DNA of 64,000 nt from Asaia prunellae JCM 25354 (GTDB lineage Bacteria > Pseudomonadota > Alphaproteobacteria > Acetobacterales > Acetobacteraceae), in assembly GCF_000613885.1 (NCBI RefSeq), contig NZ_BAJV01000003.1, positions 1 to 64,000 on the forward strand, in the 5' to 3' direction. The notes under the pieces were generated by a model. It did no database searches. It had not been told where the DNA came from and was given only the letters and a program-made list of their open reading frames with translations. Position numbers and translations under genes: made by a program. Below are positions 38,878 to 49,600 of this stretch, one piece after another (position 1 is the first letter of the stretch; the number at the start of each line of letters is the position of its first letter).

Positions 38878-40019
38878 GGTGAACTCTCAATGTATTCACG
38901 ATGGAAGCGCTTGCCGAGACTGGTCAGCAACTCATATCCGATCGTATCCAGTGCTGAGGCTAGGTCGTCCAGCGGACGATGGGGGCCAATCAGCTCGAAA
39001 CCCGTGCCGGAGGGCAGATCCATGTCGCCCAGCGCGGTAATATCCAGCGCCATGCAATCCATGGAAATACGCCCCACGACGGGCAGGGAGATTTCCGGTC
39101 TTGCCGGCAGAACCGCGCTGGTGAGACCACCGGCACGTCTGTGAAAGCCGTCCGCATAGCCGACTGAAAGTGTGGCAATACGGGTCTTTTGCGTTGCTAT
39201 GAAGCGCGCGCTGTAACCGACAGCCGTATCCGGTTCAATCCAGCGATCCTGAACCAGTCCCCCCAGCAGGGTGACGACCTGGTGCATCGGGTTGGCGCGG
39301 TGAGGGGTGGGATTACCGCCGTAAAGTGCATAGCCGGGGCGAACCAGGTCGTGATGGAACGACGTACCCAGAAAAATGCCGCTCGATGCTGCAAGGCTGG
39401 CAGGCAAAGTCGGGAGTTTTTGTCTGAGGGCGTTGAAACGCTGGCGCTGGCCGTCATTGCGTGGGGATGCAGCATCGTCGGCGCAGGCAAGATGGCTCAT
39501 GACGAAAGTGATATCGAGCACGTCATGAAGGCCATCGGCGCAAAACGAATCAAGATCCTCGCTGGAAAGGCCAAAGCGGGACATGCCACTATCGAGTTGC
39601 AGGATACAGGCAGGTCTGCTGCCGGTTTTCCGGCACAGCACAGCCCAGCGACGGGTCTGATCAAGACTGTTCAGAACAGGAGTCAGGCCGGAGGCAGCCA
39701 GAAGCGTCTCGGTTCCGGCTGGAGGGCCATTGAGAATGCAAATTGCCGCATCATCCGGCAGGAGAGGACGCAAACCGAGCCCCTCATCGATTGTGGCGAC
39801 GAAAAAACGGCGACACCCGGCCCGGTAAAGGGCGGGAGCAACATGTCTCACGCCAAGCCCGTAGGCATCGGCCTTGACGGCGGCGCCTACGGCGACATCG
39901 TGACCGACCTGGTGTCTCAGCAGGGTATAATTCTGTTTGAGAGCATCGAGGTCGATACGCAGCCATCCTCCGGCGGATTGCCTTGCGCCTGCTTCCCCCT
40001 CGTTTTGCAGCACGGTCAT
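38874..40019 (-). CDS. alr: Alanine racemase, catabolic DadX/Alr type
   Basis: 381-residue PLP enzyme interconverting L- and D-alanine. The PLP lysine K49 is in AAVKADAYGLG and the second-base Tyr in VGYSARF; RISMDCMALDIT completes the active site. ATG 40019 gives a short N-terminus typical of the family; an upstream in-frame start at 40073 is possible. Coupling to dadA suggests catabolic use of alanine, though cell-wall D-alanine supply cannot be excluded if this is the only racemase. Confidence 0.94.
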   Translation of the reverse strand: MTVLQNEGEAGARQSAGGWLRIDLDALKQNYTLLRHQVGHDVAVGAAVKADAYGLGVRHVAPALYRAGCRRFFVATIDEGLGLRPLLPDDAAICILNGPPAGTETLLAASGLTPVLNSLDQTRRWAVLCRKTGSRPACILQLDSGMSRFGLSSEDLDSFCADGLHDVLDITFVMSHLACADDAASPRNDGQRQRFNALRQKLPTLPASLAASSGIFLGTSFHHDLVRPGYALYGGNPTPHRANPMHQVVTLLGGLVQDRWIEPDTAVGYSARFIATQKTRIATLSVGYADGFHRRAGGLTSAVLPARPEISLPVVGRISMDCMALDITALGDMDLPSGTGFELIGPHRPLDDLASALDTIGYELLTSLGKRFHREYIESSP

Positions 40020-40076
40020 TCGGGTCTGGGTCTTTCGATCGTTACGATACCATTCTAAACTGCACCTTGCCATCGC

Positions 40077-41099
40077 TCAAGAGCTGACGGGTACGCCCTT
40101 GCTGGTCGAATATTCAAAATGCAGCGCCTGATCGGGGTGGACGATTGGATGTATCGCATGAGCTGCCATCGCCGCCTCACTGAAGCCCTGTAAAATCAGC
40201 TTGAGCTTGCCTGGATAGGTAACGACATCGCCAATGGCGAATACGCCGGGCAGGCTGGTCTCCATGGTTGACGGGGTCACGGGCAGGGTGCTGCGAATGG
40301 TGTCGATATTCCAGGTGGCAATTGGACCAAGATCGGTCGAAAGGCCGTAAAAGGGGAGAAGTGTATCAGCCTCGATACGGCGTACCTGCCCTTCAAGATC
40401 GATCACATCGACGGCCGAGAGGGCACCATTCTCACCTTGCAGCGCATGAAGCTGATAGGGCACGACCTTCTCGATACGACCATCTGCGACACGGGTTTCA
40501 ATCTGCGAAAGGGTTTCCGGCGCACCACGGAAGCGATCGCGACGATGGAGCAGGTAGATCTTTTCAGCGATGTCAGAGAGTGAAAGTGCCCAGTCGAGGG
40601 CGGAGTCGCCACCGCCGGCCACTACGATGCGCTTGCCGGCAAAATCGGCACGCTTGCGCACATAATACTGAACGGCACCGCTTGCTTCATAGGAATCGAG
40701 CCCGTCGAGCGGCGGGCGGTTCGGGCCGAAGGCGCCGGCACCGGCAGCGATAATGACAGCGCGCGCGGTCACCACATTTCCCTTGTCGGTCTCGAGGGTG
40801 AAATCACCGCGTGTACCAGAGAGTTTCTCGACACGCTGGCCAAGCAGACGTGGCACATCAAAGGGGGCAATCTGCGCATCGAGTGCAGCGATCAGTGCGC
40901 CACCTTCGATAGAGGGATGACCCGGGATATCATAGATCGGTTTTTCGGGATAAAGCGCCGCACACTGACCGCCAATCTCTCCCAGTGCGTCGATCAGCAC
41001 ACAGGAAAGTTTGAGCATCCCGCATTCGAACGCCGCAAAAAGAGCGGTCGGCCCTGCACCGATAATGGCAACGTCGATGTCGAGAGGAGTCTGGCCCAT
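40077..41099 (-). CDS. Ferredoxin/flavodoxin-NADP+ reductase, TrxR-like
   Basis: 340-residue flavoprotein of the thioredoxin-reductase-like FNR family (YumC type). FAD motif IIGAGPTALFAAFECGM, NADPH motif IVVAGGGDSALDWALSL and the C-terminal GVFAIGDVVTYPGKLKLI are present; the TrxR CxxC is absent, which separates it from thioredoxin reductase. ATG 41099 fits the family; a GTG two codons upstream has AGGA at better spacing. It supplies reduced ferredoxin or flavodoxin electrons. Confidence 0.92.
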   Translation of the reverse strand: MGQTPLDIDVAIIGAGPTALFAAFECGMLKLSCVLIDALGEIGGQCAALYPEKPIYDIPGHPSIEGGALIAALDAQIAPFDVPRLLGQRVEKLSGTRGDFTLETDKGNVVTARAVIIAAGAGAFGPNRPPLDGLDSYEASGAVQYYVRKRADFAGKRIVVAGGGDSALDWALSLSDIAEKIYLLHRRDRFRGAPETLSQIETRVADGRIEKVVPYQLHALQGENGALSAVDVIDLEGQVRRIEADTLLPFYGLSTDLGPIATWNIDTIRSTLPVTPSTMETSLPGVFAIGDVVTYPGKLKLILQGFSEAAMAAHAIHPIVHPDQALHFEYSTSKGVPVSS

Positions 41100-41410
41100 A
41101 AGCACGTTCAATCCTGTCCGTTCAAACCTGTGTCGTCTAGCAGCTAACAGAAACCGTCTCTGGCGCCCAGAGCCTGAAGCCCTCTGAGGGAGAGTGACTT
41201 CAGACACAACTCCGTTGCGTGTCCTCTTTGGCTTTGATACGAAAGCTGCCAGCATCAAGAGTCGGCATGTCATGTCGGCGCCAACCTGCTCCCGGGCAAG
41301 GTGGTATCTCCGGTTTTACCGGAGAGATGTGGCCGCTCCGGCAATCTCGGGACATGCCACACCCCTTTTTTCGCCCGGAGCGCCTGTTCGTCCAGAAAGG
41401 ACTCACTGTC
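41100..41410. other. 311-base divergent intergenic region
   Basis: Lies between divergent FNR and threonine-aldolase genes. The only strong structure is an 8-bp stem TCTCCGGT/ACCGGAGA with a TTT loop at 41307-41325, about 85 bases before the aldolase GTG. No glycine-riboswitch core was found. Promoters for both genes must be here. Confidence 0.5.
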
Positions 41411-42436
41411 GTGGCCCAGCAATTTGCCAGTGATAATTATGCCGGTATCTGTCCCGAAGTCTGGGACGTGATGCAGCAGGCCAATGAGGGGTCGGTTCCG
41501 GCGTATGGTGACGATGAATGGACCAATCGCGCTTCTGACAGCTTCCGCACCCTGTTCGGGACCCGATGCGAGGTATTTTTTGCCTTTAATGGAACAGCGG
41601 CCAATTCACTGGCACTCGCTGCACTCTGCCAGTCCTATAACAGCGTTATCTGTTCGTCTTTTGCCCATGTCGAGACCGATGAATGCGGCGCGCCCGAGTT
41701 CTTTTCCAATGGATCCAAGCTGCTTGTGGCGCGTACCGATCGCGCCAAGCTGTATCCTGAGGACATAAGGGCTCTGGCGACCTGTCGCAGTGATATCCAC
41801 TATCCGAAACCCAAGGTTGTAACGATCACCCAGCCTACAGAGACGGGTGAGGTCTATTCGCTGGAGGAAATTCGAGCGATTGCCGATACATGCCGCGAGC
41901 TGGGGTTGCGGTTCCATATGGATGGCGCCCGTTTTGCCAATGCCTGCGCGGCATTGGGATGCTCACCAGCGGAAATGACCTGGCAGGCCGGGGTTGATGT
42001 GCTGTGCTTTGGGGGCACCAAGAACGGTATGGCTGTTGGTGAGGCCATTCTGTTCTTTGATCCGGCTCTGGCTGAAGGCTTCGACTATCGCTGCAAGCAG
42101 GCAGGTCAGCTTGCTTCCAAAATGCGTTTCATTTCCGCACCATGGATCGGATTGCTGGAAACGGGCGCGTGGCTGCGCAACGGACGGCATGGCAATACGT
42201 GCGCGAGCAGGCTCGCCGAGCGGGTCAAGGCGCTGCCTGGTCTGGCGCTGATGTTCCCAACCCAGGCCAATGCCGTATTTCTCAAGGCACCCGAGCATGT
42301 GCTTGACGGACTTCGGAAACGGGGGTGGCGTTTCTATACCTTTATTGGTGGTGGCGCGCGCTTCATGTTTGCCTGGGATGCAGATCACGAACGGGTGGCG
42401 CAGCTCGCTGCCGATATCGAGGCTCTTGCTGCGTGA
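41411..42436 (+). CDS. ltaE: Low-specificity L-threonine aldolase
   Basis: 341-residue PLP enzyme cleaving threonine or allo-threonine to glycine and acetaldehyde. It opens FASDNYAGICPEVWDVM, has the family core FNGTAANSLALAALC and HMDGARFANA, and the PLP lysine in CFGGTKNGM. The GTG at 41411 has AAGGA ten bases upstream. The stop overlaps the next gene as GTGA. Confidence 0.92.
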   Translation: MAQQFASDNYAGICPEVWDVMQQANEGSVPAYGDDEWTNRASDSFRTLFGTRCEVFFAFNGTAANSLALAALCQSYNSVICSSFAHVETDECGAPEFFSNGSKLLVARTDRAKLYPEDIRALATCRSDIHYPKPKVVTITQPTETGEVYSLEEIRAIADTCRELGLRFHMDGARFANACAALGCSPAEMTWQAGVDVLCFGGTKNGMAVGEAILFFDPALAEGFDYRCKQAGQLASKMRFISAPWIGLLETGAWLRNGRHGNTCASRLAERVKALPGLALMFPTQANAVFLKAPEHVLDGLRKRGWRFYTFIGGGARFMFAWDADHERVAQLAADIEALAA

Positions 42437-43069
42437 GCCCTGCCACACTTGCCAATATCCATGCCTTATCGCTTCAACGCTGTCCGATCTCGACATGGCC
42501 GGTACGGCGGTGTTCGCCATTTCGGGCGCGCTGGTGGCAGCCAAGGCAAGGCAGAACATGGTGACCTTCGCTTTTTTTGCCGCCATGACGGGTGTGGGTG
42601 GTGGCACACTGCGTGATCTGCTGATCGGGGCGCCCGTTTTCTGGATGCATGCCACGGCACCGATCGCTGTCTGTCTGGGTATTGCGCTCCTGGTATGGTT
42701 TACCCCTCATCGCGTCTGGCATGAGCGCGCCATAGACTGGTTCGACGGGCTGGGTCTGGCCTCCTATGCCGTATATGGCGCCGCCAAGCTACCGCCTACG
42801 GGATTCCCTGGCTCCCTGCTGCGATCATGGGCGTTGTTACGGCCTGTATGGGCGGGATCATTCGGGATGTGCTTGCCGGTCTGCCTTCTATTGTGGTCCG
42901 TCCTGAGCTTTATGTAACAGCTGCCGCACTCGCAGCCGGCCTTTATGTCGGTCTCGATGCAATTGGCGTATCACCGATTCTTGCGGGTGGTATCGCGGTA
43001 GTTACGGGATTTGGTCTGCGGGGCTATGCCATTCGTCACAAGATCGATCTGCCCGCTTATCGGCGATGA
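42433..43069 (+). CDS. UPF0126/TRIC-type membrane protein (two likely frameshifts)
   Basis: Six- to seven-helix UPF0126 protein, two repeats of the glycine-rich signature: DMAGTAVFAISGALVAAKAR with TGVGGGTLRDLL and GIIRDVLAGLP. The family is related to TRIC cation channels; some members affect glycine transport, which may explain the threonine-aldolase neighbour. A G is missing near 42788 (restoring AAKATAYGIPWLPAAIMGVV). A further A missing at 42476-42477 would join the GTG at 42433, which overlaps the aldolase stop, giving 212 codons, the normal size. The second repair is the less certain. Confidence 0.78.
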
Positions 43070-43203
43070 TTGTGCCATCAGCACGCTGGCGAATGCCTGG
43101 ATAGGCATTAGTCATTTCATGTGATGGTATTCCATAAAGGGTGAGGTAAAGCCGCTGGTGCTTTTCTCTACCCATCATACCGGTCGGGCTTTAAACTGAG
43201 CTG

Positions 43204-43638
43204 ATGAAGCAACTCGACCTGTCCGATCAGACCGCTACCGAAGCTTTTGCCACCCGTCTGGCGGGACTTTCTCAGCCGGGTGATGTGATTGCGCTTCATG
43301 GCGAAATGGGCATGGGAAAAAGTGTATTTGCCCGGGCCTTTCTGCGGGCGCTGGCGCAGGATCCGATGCTGGAGGTGCCAAGCCCGACATTCTCGCTGGT
43401 TCAGACCTATGAAACGGACAGGGCTGTCGTGGCGCATTTCGACCTCTGGCGTCTCGATGGACCGGATGCCCTGTTCGAACTTGGCTGGGACGAACTTCAG
43501 GATGGTATCATGCTGGTCGAATGGCCGGAACGCGCCGGAGAAGAACTCCCTGACCACGCGCTGCATCTCACCCTGACGTCTGGCGAAACAGAAGAATCTC
43601 GGAACATGACCGTCGAAGGGTGGAGCGACCGGCTGTGA
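43204..43638 (+). CDS. tsaE: tRNA threonylcarbamoyladenosine ATPase TsaE
   Basis: 144-residue P-loop ATPase required with TsaB and TsaD for t6A synthesis. Walker A is GEMGMGKSVF, followed by VPSPTFSLVQTYE and the Walker-B-like region DLWRLD with ELGWDE. Its stop overlaps addB (ATGA). Confidence 0.93.
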   Translation: MKQLDLSDQTATEAFATRLAGLSQPGDVIALHGEMGMGKSVFARAFLRALAQDPMLEVPSPTFSLVQTYETDRAVVAHFDLWRLDGPDALFELGWDELQDGIMLVEWPERAGEELPDHALHLTLTSGETEESRNMTVEGWSDRL

Positions 43639-46613
43639 TGCTCGCGACCATCCCCGCCGATCGCTCTTTTCTCGATGATGTGGCCCGGCGCTGGCTCGAA
43701 GGGGACAACACACAGGACGATGCCAATGCGCTGATCCTCGTACCCAGCCGTCGTGCCGCGCGCAATCTGACCGAGGCGTTTCTGCGGTGTCTTGACGGCA
43801 AGGCAGCCCTGCTGCCGCGGATTCTGCCTGTGGGCGATGTCAGTGAAGATGATCTGGCCCTGTCAGGTGCCGAGGCATTCTCTTTTCCCCCTGCGGTCGA
43901 TCCGCTGCGCCGTCTGTCAGTTCTGGCGGCGCTCGTCCTGCGGGCGAAGGGGGTGTTTACTGCAGAGCTCACGCTCGAACAGGCCTGGCCGCTCGCCTCG
44001 GCTCTGGCAGAGCTGATGGATGATGCCGAACGCGTGGATGTGGATCTGCGTGAGCGTCTTCCCGACGCCGCGGAGCCACGCTTTGCCGATCACTGGCACA
44101 AGACGCTGCAGTTTCTGCATATCGTGACAGAGGCCTGGCCAGCTTGGCTTGACGAGACAGGCTGATGAATCCTGTAGCGCGCCAGGTAGCGGTGCTGCGG
44201 GCGCAGGCCGAACGCTGGACGCAGGTTCCGCCGCAGGGCAGGCTCTGGGCTGTCGGGTTTACCGATGGCATGTTCGCCGTCTGTGCCATTTTGCGCGCGG
44301 TTCTGGATGCCCCTCAGGGCTGCGTGATTTTGCCTGGTGTCGATCTCGATCTGCCGAGGTGCTGTGGGAGTCGCTGCCGGAGAGCCATCCGCAATCGGGT
44401 TTCCGGCGCCTTGTCAGGGATCTGGGTGTTTCCCGTGAAACCATCACCCTCTGGGATGACGGCGCCTGTCCGCAGGATGGGGCGGTTCGTGAGGCGTTGC
44501 AGGGTCGCATTGCTCTGGCAGGCCTCATGATGCGTCCCATGGAAGGACTCTCAGCCTGGGGAGAGAGCACAGCACCTCTGCCTCTGGCCGGAATCACGCG
44601 TCTGGATGCTGCCGATCAGCAGCAGGAGGCGGCCAGTATTGCCATGATCCTGCGCGAGGCTGTCGAGCGCCCCGGCAGAACCGCATCACTTGTCACACCG
44701 GACCGTACTCTGGCCCGACGTGTCGCGACCGAGTTGCTGCGCTACGGTATTGTGGCGGATGACAGTGCGGGTGAGAGCCTTGCGCTCAGCCCTGCTGCCA
44801 TTCTGCTCCGTCTTCTGGCCGAAGCTGCCGCGAAGAATCTTGCTCCGGTGGCACTTCTGGCCTTGCTGAAACATCCGCTTGTAGCGCTGGGCAGTACGCC
44901 CGGTAATTGCCGCGCTACGGCACGTCGTCTTGAACGGCTGGTTCTGCGTGGGCCTGCACCACCGCCCGGCATGAGAGGATTGCGTCAGGCCCTTGATCGT
45001 CAGGATCAGAGCGAAGCAGAAAGCGCAGATCGTCCCGATCAGGTCGAGCCGCTTGGCCTGTTTCTCGACCGTCTGGACGCCGCGGTTTCACCCTTGCTCA
45101 ATTGCGGTGCCCTGTCTTTGACGGATCTGCTGACACGCCTTGTCCAGGCAGCGGAAGCACTGGCCTGTACGGAAGAGCAACCCGGAGAAGAACGGCTCTG
45201 GATGGGCGCGGAGGGCCATGCCCTGTCGCGTCATCTGGTCGGGTTGATGACCCATGGCGCAGTGCTGCCCCCTCAGACCCTGGATGGACTGCCCGCTTTT
45301 CTGCTGGCGTCGATGGCCGGGAAAATGGTGTTCGGCCAGCGTGTGTTGCAGGGACGTGATGGCGAGGCGCTTCATCCACGTGTGTCGATTCTCGGTGTAC
45401 TGGAAGCGCGTCTGCAATTTGCCGATCTCGTTATTCTCGGCGGGCTGAATGAAGGATCTGGCCCCCTGCAACCGATCCCGGCCCCTGGTTGAGCCGCCCC
45501 ATGCGAACGCGCGCCGGTCTGCCCTCGCCTGAGCGGCTGATTGGTACGGCAGCCCATGATTTCACGACGGCGTTTCTCTCGGGAAAGGAGATTGTTCTCT
45601 CGAGTGCGTCCAGACGCGATGGAGCGCCTGCGGTACCTGCGCGCTGGCTGGTGCGGCTTGATGCCCTGCTTGAAGGGCGCGGCCAGACCGTGCCGCTTCA
45701 TCCTGCGCTGACCTGGCAGGCGGCTCTTGATCAACCGGACGGGGCAGCGCATCCCGTCCCGCCACCCGAGCCTCGTCCTCCCGTTGCCCTGCGCCCGCGT
45801 CGTCTTTCCGTCACGGAAATCGATGCCTGGCTGCGTGACCCCTATGCCATTTATGCCCGTCATGTGCTGAAACTGAAGGCACTGCCTGCACTGGAAGAGG
45901 CTGCCGATCGATCCGATATCGGTGTTGTGGTGCATGACGGGCTCGATCTCTGGCTGAAGCAGGGACAGAAAGGTGGCAGAGCCCTGCATGACTGTCTGCT
46001 GACCATGCTTGAGGCCCGCGAACTGCGTCCCGCCCTGTCTGCCTGGTGGCGTCCGCGTGTATTGCGTATTGCCGATTGGGTCTGCGAACGTGAGGCCCTG
46101 CGTGAGAAACCTGCTCTGTTGAAAACAGAGCAGAAAGGCACTCTTACCCTTACTCCGCCCTATGCACCCTTCCGTCTGACCGCGCGAGCCGATCGTATCG
46201 AGATCGGGCAGGATGGGCGCGCCACGATCATCGATTACAAGACAGGCTCCCTGCCCAGGGTGAGCGATGTCGAAGCCGGATGGAGCTCGCAGCTCGTGCT
46301 TGAGGCTGCCATGCTGCGTCTTGGCGGCTTTGCCGATCTGCCAGCGGCGGAGACAGCCTCGTTGCTCTATTGGCGCCTGACAGGCGATCGTCATCGCGGA
46401 GAGGAGCTCAGCGTGCCACGCAAGCCGGAAGATCTGGAAGCGCTCATTGACTCCGCGCTCGACAGGCTACGCCGACGGGTCGAGATCTTTGATGATCCGC
46501 ATACTGCCTATCGCTCCCATCCCCATCCCGATTATGTGCCACGCTATAGCGACTACGCGCTTCTGGCCCGTGTTTCGGAATGGAGTACTGCACGCGAGGA
46601 AGGCGGAGAATGA
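43638..46613 (+). CDS. addB: AddB helicase/nuclease subunit (three frameshifts)
   Basis: Subunit of the AddAB complex for double-strand-break resection, alphaproteobacterial type. The N-terminus ALILVPSRRAARNLTEAFL lacks a full Walker A, as in this clade; LGGLNEG-type ILGGLNEG is followed by SRPMRTRAGLPSPERLIG, and the C-terminal RecB-like nuclease has TIIDYKTGSLP. Three single bases are missing: near 44160 (restores ETGLMNPVARQVAVLRA), near 44353 (DLDLAEVLWESLPESH) and near 45456 (NEG-[V/I]-WPPATDPGPWLSRPM). The repaired length is 992 codons, normal. It is coupled to tsaE and addA. Confidence 0.88.
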
Positions 46614-49600
46614 GCGATCTGGCAAAGCTGAATTCGCAGGTCATTGCTTCGGCCAATGATATCCAGAGACAGGCTTCCGACCCGCTGGCATCGGTATTCG
46701 TCTCGGCCTCTGCAGGAAGCGGCAAGACAAAACTCCTGATCGACCGGCTGTTGCGCCTGATGTTGCCGGTTCTTGTGTCTGATCCGGAAACCGGACAGCC
46801 CGTGCTTCTGCCTGGCAGTGATCCTGCACGCATACAGTGTCTGACCTTTACCCGTGCAGCCGCGGCGGAAATGGCCAATCGTCTGCAATCACGTCTGGGG
46901 CGATGGGTCTCTCTGTCCGATGCAGCGCTTGATCGCGAACTGTACGGGCTCAGTGTGCCGGTTTCACCGGAAACACGTCTGGCAGCGCGCGCGCTTTTTG
47001 TGCGTGTGCTTGACCTGCCGGGTGGCATGAAGATCGGCACGATCCACGCCTTCTGTCAGTCACTGCTCAGGCGGTTTCCGCTGGAAGCTGCCATCAATCC
47101 GCATTTCACCCTGATGGAAGAGACGGATTCGAGCCTTGCTCTGGCCAATGCCATTGAGCAGACCCTGTCCCGTGCCATGGGCGACCCTGCGATGGAGGCA
47201 CGCTTGTCGCTGCTGGCCGGTCAGGTCGGTCTTGAAGACTATCTTGACCGCATCAGGGCTCTGCAAGGGCGTGTGTCGCGTTTGGCTCAGAGTTTTGTGC
47301 GCTGGCAGGTCGAGCCCGAGGCTATAGAGCGTGCTTACCGCAAGGCTTTCGGAGCTGAGGAATGCGATCTGGCTGATCTCGAGGCTCAGCGCCGGGCGTC
47401 GCCGCAGGAAGAGGTTTTGCGACACTGCGCGCAGGAAGCGCTGCCGCTTGGTACCGCTACCATGCAGGCTGCACTTGGTAGGATGCTTGATACGCTTTCC
47501 CGGCCTGTATCCGAGCGCGATCCGGCCAGGTGGACGGATCTTTTTGTCACAGGCACCGGTACGCCTCGTGCCGCACGTGCTTTTGTACCTGCCGCTATTG
47601 CCCGCGATCGCCCCCATCTGATGGAAGCCTTTACCGCTGAAGCCGAGCGTTTGATCGCACTCGATCGTGCCATTGCGGTTCAGCGTCTGATTACGCTGAA
47701 TCTGGCACTGTTTGCGCTCGCAGCGCCAACGCTCAGACGGTATGCGCAGGACAAGACGCTGCGTGGTCTGGTCGATTATGATGATCTGGTTGCCAGTACG
47801 CGTGATCTGCTGCGTGATCCGGGAGCTGCCTGGGTATTGTACAAGCTTGATGGCGGTCTCGATCATCTTCTGCTCGACGAGGTACAGGATACGTCTGCCG
47901 CACAATGGGAGATCGCAACGGCGCTGATCGAGGAGTTTTTCGTAGGCGAGAGCGCCCGGGAAATGGAAGGGCGCCCGCGTACGGTCTTTGCCGTAGGCGA
48001 TTTCAAGCAGTCCATCTACGCGTTTCAGGGTGCGGACCCCCAGGGGCTGTTCAGTGCGCGTGAGAAATTCCGCGAGATGGTTGAGGGTGCGGAACAGGAC
48101 TGGCGCACGCCTGAAATCGGCGTGTCTTTCCGTTCTGTCACACCTGTGCTTGATCTGGTTGATGCGGTCTTTTCCAGTCCGCTCGCGGCTGACGGGTTGC
48201 GCGAGCCAGGACGTGATTCCCTGTCGCCGCATCGTTCGGCCCGTCCCGGTCAGGGCGGGCGTGTCGAGCTCTGGCCGCTCGTTCCGAAAGACGAGAAAGA
48301 TACGATCGATGACCCCTGGGCTGCACCGACCGGTAACGCCGGTCAGAGCCATGCGCCCCAGAAACTCGCTGATACGCTGGCGCAGTGGATAGCCCGGCAG
48401 ATCGGTAACCCGCCGCAACCCGGTCAGGCGCCTCTTCGTGCCGGTGAGGTTCTGGTTCTGGTACCGCGTCGCTCAGCCTTTCTGCGGGCGCTTGTCCGTG
48501 CATTGAAAGGGCACGGTGTGGAAGTGGCAACTCTTGTGGGCGTCGGGCTGACCGACTCACTGGCAGTGCAGGATCTGATGGCGCTATGCCATGCGTTACT
48601 CCTGCCCCAGGACAATCTGACACTCGCCTCCGTACTGACCTCACCTTTCGGTGGAGTCAGTGATGCCTCGCTTATGGATCTGGCCATGGAACGTGGCGAG
48701 CGTCCGCTCTGGACTGTTTTACGCGAACGTCATGCTGAGCGACCGGAATGGCGGAGTGTCTGGGAGCGTCTTTCTGCCCTTCAGACCCGTATCGACTTTG
48801 CAACGCCTTATCAGATTCTTGCTGATGCACTGGGCCGTCATGAAGGGCGTGCACGTGCCCTGGCGCGTCTCGGCCCGGAGGCGGCAGAGCCGCTTGACGA
48901 TCTGCTTTCTGCCGCGCTGCGCTTCGAGGCACTCAATGCCCCATCGATGGAGGGTTTTCTGCACTGGCTTTCGTCGAGCAGCCTGACTGTGAAACGTGAG
49001 GCAGAATCCGGTATCGATGCCGTGCGGATCATGACCGTGCATGGCTCGAAGGGATTACAGGCCCGTCTGGTCGTTTTGCCGGATATGACCGGTGAGGCAC
49101 AGGGCGAGACAAAGCTGCTCTGGACACGGCAGAACGGGCTTGATCTGCCAGTCTGGATGCCAGGCAAGGAATTGCCTTCCGCACTGGGAGAGAGGCTCAA
49201 GGAACAAGAGAAAGCGGCTGCCCAGGCCGAGCGTAACCGGCTACTTTATGTCGCTCTTACCCGTGCCAGTGACTGGCTGGTTGTCTGTGGTTGGGAGCCC
49301 AGACGCAGGCAGAGTGAAACGTCGTGGTATGCCCTCTGCGAGGCCGGGTTCGCCCAGCTGGGCGCTGCATGTCATCCGTTCGAAGGCGGATGGGAAGGCG
49401 ATCATCTCGTCATTGAGGCTCAACCTGAAAATGAGACTCATGTCCTGGAAGCAGCCTCAGCTTCTTCTCGTGTGGCCATGCCTCTGTTGTTCGGTCAGGC
49501 GCCGGACTGGCATGCACGCCCTGCACCGCATGAGGCACCTCTCACCCGACCTCTGGCCCCCAGTCGGCCGGATAATGTGTCTTATGGTGCTGCGCCCCCT

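Noticed and set aside
41100-41410. Possible glycine riboswitch upstream of threonine aldolase
   Set aside because: GGAGAG-like text occurs, but the conserved core segments of the aptamer (including the AGGCAAAAGGAC-type 3' part) are missing.
47060-48418. A 452-codon minus-strand open frame inside addA
   Set aside because: Composition is that of a high-GC antisense shadow; the plus-strand addA motifs cover the region without break.
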